Source: Bizionia sp.
Lineage (GTDB): Bacteria; Bacteroidota; Bacteroidia; Flavobacteriales; Flavobacteriaceae
Direction: 5' to 3'
DNA length: 64,000 nucleotides
Assembly: GCA_020631395.1 (NCBI GenBank)
Contig: JAHDHI010000012.1
Location: 1 to 64,000, forward strand
Both the position numbers and the translations under genes were made by a program. The first letter of the stretch is position 1, and each line of letters starts with the position of its first letter. Below the pieces are notes generated by a model. It ran no database searches and was not told where the DNA came from. It worked only from the letters and a program-made list of their open reading frames with translations. Shown here in pieces: positions 61,582 to 64,000 of the stretch.

Positions 61582-62249
61582 TATTCTGTTTTGAAGGTTA
61601 ATGTTCCAAAATACTCCATTTGTTTCATAATCCACTGTTTTCTGCCTTGGATGTATGGTGTGACTGGATTGGCTTTGTATCTTCTTGGCCTAGGCAAGAT
61701 GGAAGCAATTGCAGAAGCTTCGTATTTTGAAAGTTTGGAGGCGGGTTTTTTAAACCAATGTTGCGCAGCAGCTTCTGCTCCAAAAATGCCGTTCCCCATC
61801 TCTATGCTGTTGAGGTAGACTTCCAGAATGCGTTCTTTGGGCCAAGTCAATTCAATCAAAAAAGTAAAATACGTTTCCAGCCCCTTTCTAAGCCAACTAC
61901 GTTCAGGCCATAAAAACACGTTTTTGGCCGTTTGTTGGCTTATGGTACTGGCTCCCTTAATGCGTTTTCCTTTTTTATTGTATTCATATGCTTTTTCAAT
62001 GGCTTTTATATCGAACCCGTTGTGAATCAGGAAATTCTGGTCTTCACTACATATGACGGCAAGCTGCAACTGTTTGGAAATGGATTCTATGGGAACCCAA
62101 TGGTGTTTTTGTTTTACATTTTTGTTGCTCTGCAACATCATCAATGGCGTCACTGGGATGGGGATCCATTTAAAGAGCAATACTATGGCGAATGAAAAAA
62201 CGATGCACCAAAAGAAGAACTTTACAAAAAAGCGAAATATTTTTTTCAT
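61581..62249 (-). CDS. mtgA: Monofunctional peptidoglycan transglycosylase
   Basis: 222 residues from the ATG at 62249. One N-terminal membrane anchor, then the GT51 fold with AVICSEDQNFLIHNGFD (catalytic Glu in SEDQNF), KGASTISQQTAKNVFLWPERSWLRKGLE, ERILEVYLNSIEMGNGIFGAEAAAQHWF and ILPRPRRY. Polymerises glycan strands from lipid II. Overlaps the FAD gene by 4 nt and the Gre gene by 1 nt. Confidence 0.94.
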   Translation of the reverse strand: MKKIFRFFVKFFFWCIVFSFAIVLLFKWIPIPVTPLMMLQSNKNVKQKHHWVPIESISKQLQLAVICSEDQNFLIHNGFDIKAIEKAYEYNKKGKRIKGASTISQQTAKNVFLWPERSWLRKGLETYFTFLIELTWPKERILEVYLNSIEMGNGIFGAEAAAQHWFKKPASKLSKYEASAIASILPRPRRYKANPVTPYIQGRKQWIMKQMEYFGTLTFKTE

Positions 62250-63361
62250 TGTGTCAACTCCGCTAATTCTTTGCCAACCAAACTCCCTATGGCAACTCCC
62301 ATACCTCCCAAGCGTACACCACAAAATACATTGTTTGAGATTTGTTTAACTATGGCCTTCTTTTTATTGCCAACCCCCATTATTCCGCTCCAGCGATGTT
62401 CTATCTCAAAAGGCGTATTGGGTAAGATCGTCTGCTTTAAAAGAGATTCCAATTTGTTTTGAATAAGTGATGTTTGTGCCAATTCAGTGGTTTCTTCCCC
62501 TTCGAAATCCAAATTCCTACCGCCACCAAACAATATCCTGTCATCGATGTTTCTAAAATAATAATAGCCTTCATCCAAATGGAATGTACCTTTTATGTGC
62601 AAGTTCTTGATGGGTTTGGTAATGAGTACTTGGGCTCTAGCTGGACTCACAGTCTCGCCCAATAGTTGCGAGGCGAAGCCATTGGTTGCAATTAACAGTT
62701 TGGAGGTGGACATCTCGAAAGCATTTGTCTTTAGTTTGACCGAATCGTTACCTTCGGAAAAACTTTCAACAGTAATGTTGTTTAAAATTTTAATGCCTTT
62801 AGAGCTCACCTTTAAAAGTAAGGATTCCATCATTTTTCCAGTGTCTATCTGTCCTTCGAATCTATTGAAGCCACATAGGTTTTCAATGTTCTCGAAATTG
62901 AACAAATTCTCTTTCAAATTGAAAACGACATCATTGAAAATGGGTTTTAACAATCTATTGATGACATCTTTTTGAGAAATGCAATGTTGGTAAAAAGCTT
63001 CATTGTTTTTTGAAAACAACTCGTAGCCACCCAATTCCTTGTAATTGATCGTCTCATCACCCAAGGAATGTCTCAATAGCTTCAATCCCTCGACTCGCTT
63101 TTTAACGAGCTCTAATACTTCAGTCTCACTATGGTTGTTCAGGTCGTCAATAATCTCGCTCAAACTCCCAAAACAGGCAAACCCAGCATTTTTTGTACTA
63201 GCGCCTTGTGGTAAGGTGCCTTTTTCCAAAATTAGAATTTTAGCCTTGGGGAAACGTGTTTTTAGCTGCAAAGCACAATTTAGGCCTACAATTCCACTAC
63301 CAACTACAGTGTAATCAATGTTGGTTAACCAGCTTTTTATTTCCCAATAGGATAAATTCAT
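62246..63361 (-). CDS. FAD-dependent oxidoreductase (DAO family)
   Basis: 371 residues from the ATG at 63361 (MNLSYWEIKSW). Rossmann motif VVGSGIVGLNCALQL (about 20-34), FAD contact LEKGTLPQGASTKNAGFACFGS, late GVRLGGMGVAIGS. Substrate unknown; related to glycine/D-amino-acid oxidase-like enzymes. The longer upstream start adds 12 polar residues and is less likely. Confidence 0.88.
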   Translation of the reverse strand: MNLSYWEIKSWLTNIDYTVVGSGIVGLNCALQLKTRFPKAKILILEKGTLPQGASTKNAGFACFGSLSEIIDDLNNHSETEVLELVKKRVEGLKLLRHSLGDETINYKELGGYELFSKNNEAFYQHCISQKDVINRLLKPIFNDVVFNLKENLFNFENIENLCGFNRFEGQIDTGKMMESLLLKVSSKGIKILNNITVESFSEGNDSVKLKTNAFEMSTSKLLIATNGFASQLLGETVSPARAQVLITKPIKNLHIKGTFHLDEGYYYFRNIDDRILFGGGRNLDFEGEETTELAQTSLIQNKLESLLKQTILPNTPFEIEHRWSGIMGVGNKKKAIVKQISNNVFCGVRLGGMGVAIGSLVGKELAELTQ

Positions 63362-63460
63362 AGGACTATGACTATGGTTTGTGTTATATAAATGCAAAAT
63401 AGTGAAAAAAGTGATTTGCTGTGCTTACCTTTTGTTTTTTCAAAAAAAGTAAGGACATAA

Positions 63461-63492
63461 AAAAACTCCGGAAGTATTTCCGGAGTTTTTAA
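63461..63492 (-). terminator. Terminator after the T9SS gene
   Basis: 13-bp perfect arms aaaaactccggaa and ttccggagttttt around 4 nt; A/T flanks allow function on both strands. Confidence 0.8.
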
Positions 63493-63515
63493 TGCTATGC
63501 TAAGATATATTGTTT

Positions 63516-64000
63516 CTATTCAACGATAATCTTTTTTGTTACAGTTTTAGAACCGTCATTTACATTAAGCAAATACATTCCAGACTGTACATTTCCTAAA
63601 TTGATGGTTTGGTTAAAGTCTCCAGTTGCATTGTATGCATTGCTCAATACGGAACGCCCTCTAATATCGAAAACGTTAAGAGTTACTTTTCCAGCTGCTC
63701 CATTAAATTTAACCGCAAACGTTCCATTGTTTGGGTTAGGAGAGATAGAGAAACTGTTTTCAAAACTGAAGTCATTTGCAGACAACAATGCTTGTTGAAC
63801 TCCAAAGTAGAACGTTCCATCTATACCAGTTGTAAAAGAGGCCGATAGTTTAAGATGAGTTCCAAACGATGTAATCGTTATGGCAGTAGTTTCATCGGTA
63901 GTTCCTTCTTTCTTGACGAACAAGTCAGATCTGTTGTTCCCTGTAACTGTTTCCCAACCTGCTATTTCAGCTTCTGTAAAATAGAAACTAACAGAGGCAT
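63516..64000 (-). CDS. T9SS type A sorting domain protein, N-terminal part beyond window
   Basis: The open frame continues to the window end; the visible 161 residues are the C-terminus. A domain with FYFTEAEIAGWETVTGNN and GTDGTFYF-like strands precedes a type A sorting domain (NSFSISPNPNNGTFAVKFNGAAGKVTLNVFDIRGRSVL...SGMYLLNVNDGSKTVTKKIIV). It is exported by the type IX secretion system; the role of the rest is unseen. Confidence 0.88.
   Translation of the reverse strand, partial: ASVSFYFTEAEIAGWETVTGNNRSDLFVKKEGTTDETTAITITSFGTHLKLSASFTTGIDGTFYFGVQQALLSANDFSFENSFSISPNPNNGTFAVKFNGAAGKVTLNVFDIRGRSVLSNAYNATGDFNQTINLGNVQSGMYLLNVNDGSKTVTKKIIVE

Overview
The window reads as chromosome of a marine-type Flavobacteriaceae (Bacteroidota). 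The supporting signs are an AT-rich sequence, promoters of the TAnnTTTG class with no Shine-Dalgarno, T9SS type A C-terminal sorting domains, a CarboxypepD_reg/TonB receptor, an ECF sigma/anti-sigma pair, and many TTG or near-leaderless starts. No integrase, transposase gene, CRISPR array or replication origin was seen.

Layout. 0-5.6 kb: partial tRNA-Asn, rseP, a SCO1/SenC copper chaperone and the ferrous iron locus feoA-feoB with a 44-residue FeoB-associated Cys-rich peptide. 5.6-13.8 kb: a metal-uptake operon with a DtxR/MntR regulator, TonB receptor, TroA/ZnuA-like binding lipoprotein, membrane-anchored TlpA-like protein, ABC ATPase, small membrane protein and two ABC-3 permeases carrying C-terminal winged-helix-like tails. 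13.8-18.2 kb: a disturbed region with a 3' gene fragment, a DOMON/T9SS secreted protein, REP-like repeats and a sigma/anti-sigma pair whose anti-sigma protein contains a TonB C-terminal domain. 18.2-36.7 kb: ordinary housekeeping genes (lpxH, MFS, recJ, GNAT, osmC, M28 peptidase, rsmI, tdk, alr, mscL, asd, prolyl oligopeptidase, an ABC ATPase).

36.7-61.1 kb is the exceptional part, an RNA damage, repair and tRNA-supply island. It carries two different RtcB RNA ligases, the release-factor paralogue PrfH, a slipin/SPFH protein, a CCA-adding enzyme, three further nucleotidyltransferase-like proteins, an RNase H-like YkuK protein, a DUF434/PIN-like protein, a metallophosphoesterase, an Ntn-hydrolase, a TPR-like protein and several unknowns. 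In the middle lies an array of about 19 tRNA genes, with a second short tRNA cluster downstream. A WYL regulator fused to a PhyH-type dioxygenase is encoded at the left edge.

Four observations make the island stand out. (1) Three tRNA genes contain four related insertions of 48-54 nt, two in anticodon loops and two in T-loops, that look like small introns. All are bounded by GAA|ATG...YTAA and share a CTATTT/AAATAG hairpin. (2) Two loci at 50.86-51.02 kb have the order T-arm, 3' acceptor, 2-4 nt, 5' acceptor, D-arm, which is the order of circularly permuted tRNA genes. (3) A palindrome TACGCAA-N5-TTGCGTA lies 9-10 nt upstream of the -7 box of four promoters: the CAP-WYL operon, a small transcript ahead of the tRNA array, the second tRNA cluster and rtcB2. 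This looks like one regulon, probably controlled by the WYL protein. (4) The tRNA genes encode no CCA, and the island supplies its own CCA-adding enzyme.

Inference: the island could be switched on when tRNA or rRNA is cleaved. It would then re-ligate broken ends (RtcB), rescue stalled ribosomes (PrfH), regenerate 3' ends and supply replacement tRNAs, some of which would need splicing and ligation to mature. 61.1-64 kb returns to ordinary genes: a GreA/B-like protein, mtgA, an FAD oxidoreductase and the end of a T9SS protein. All calls come from reading the sequence; no homology search was run.
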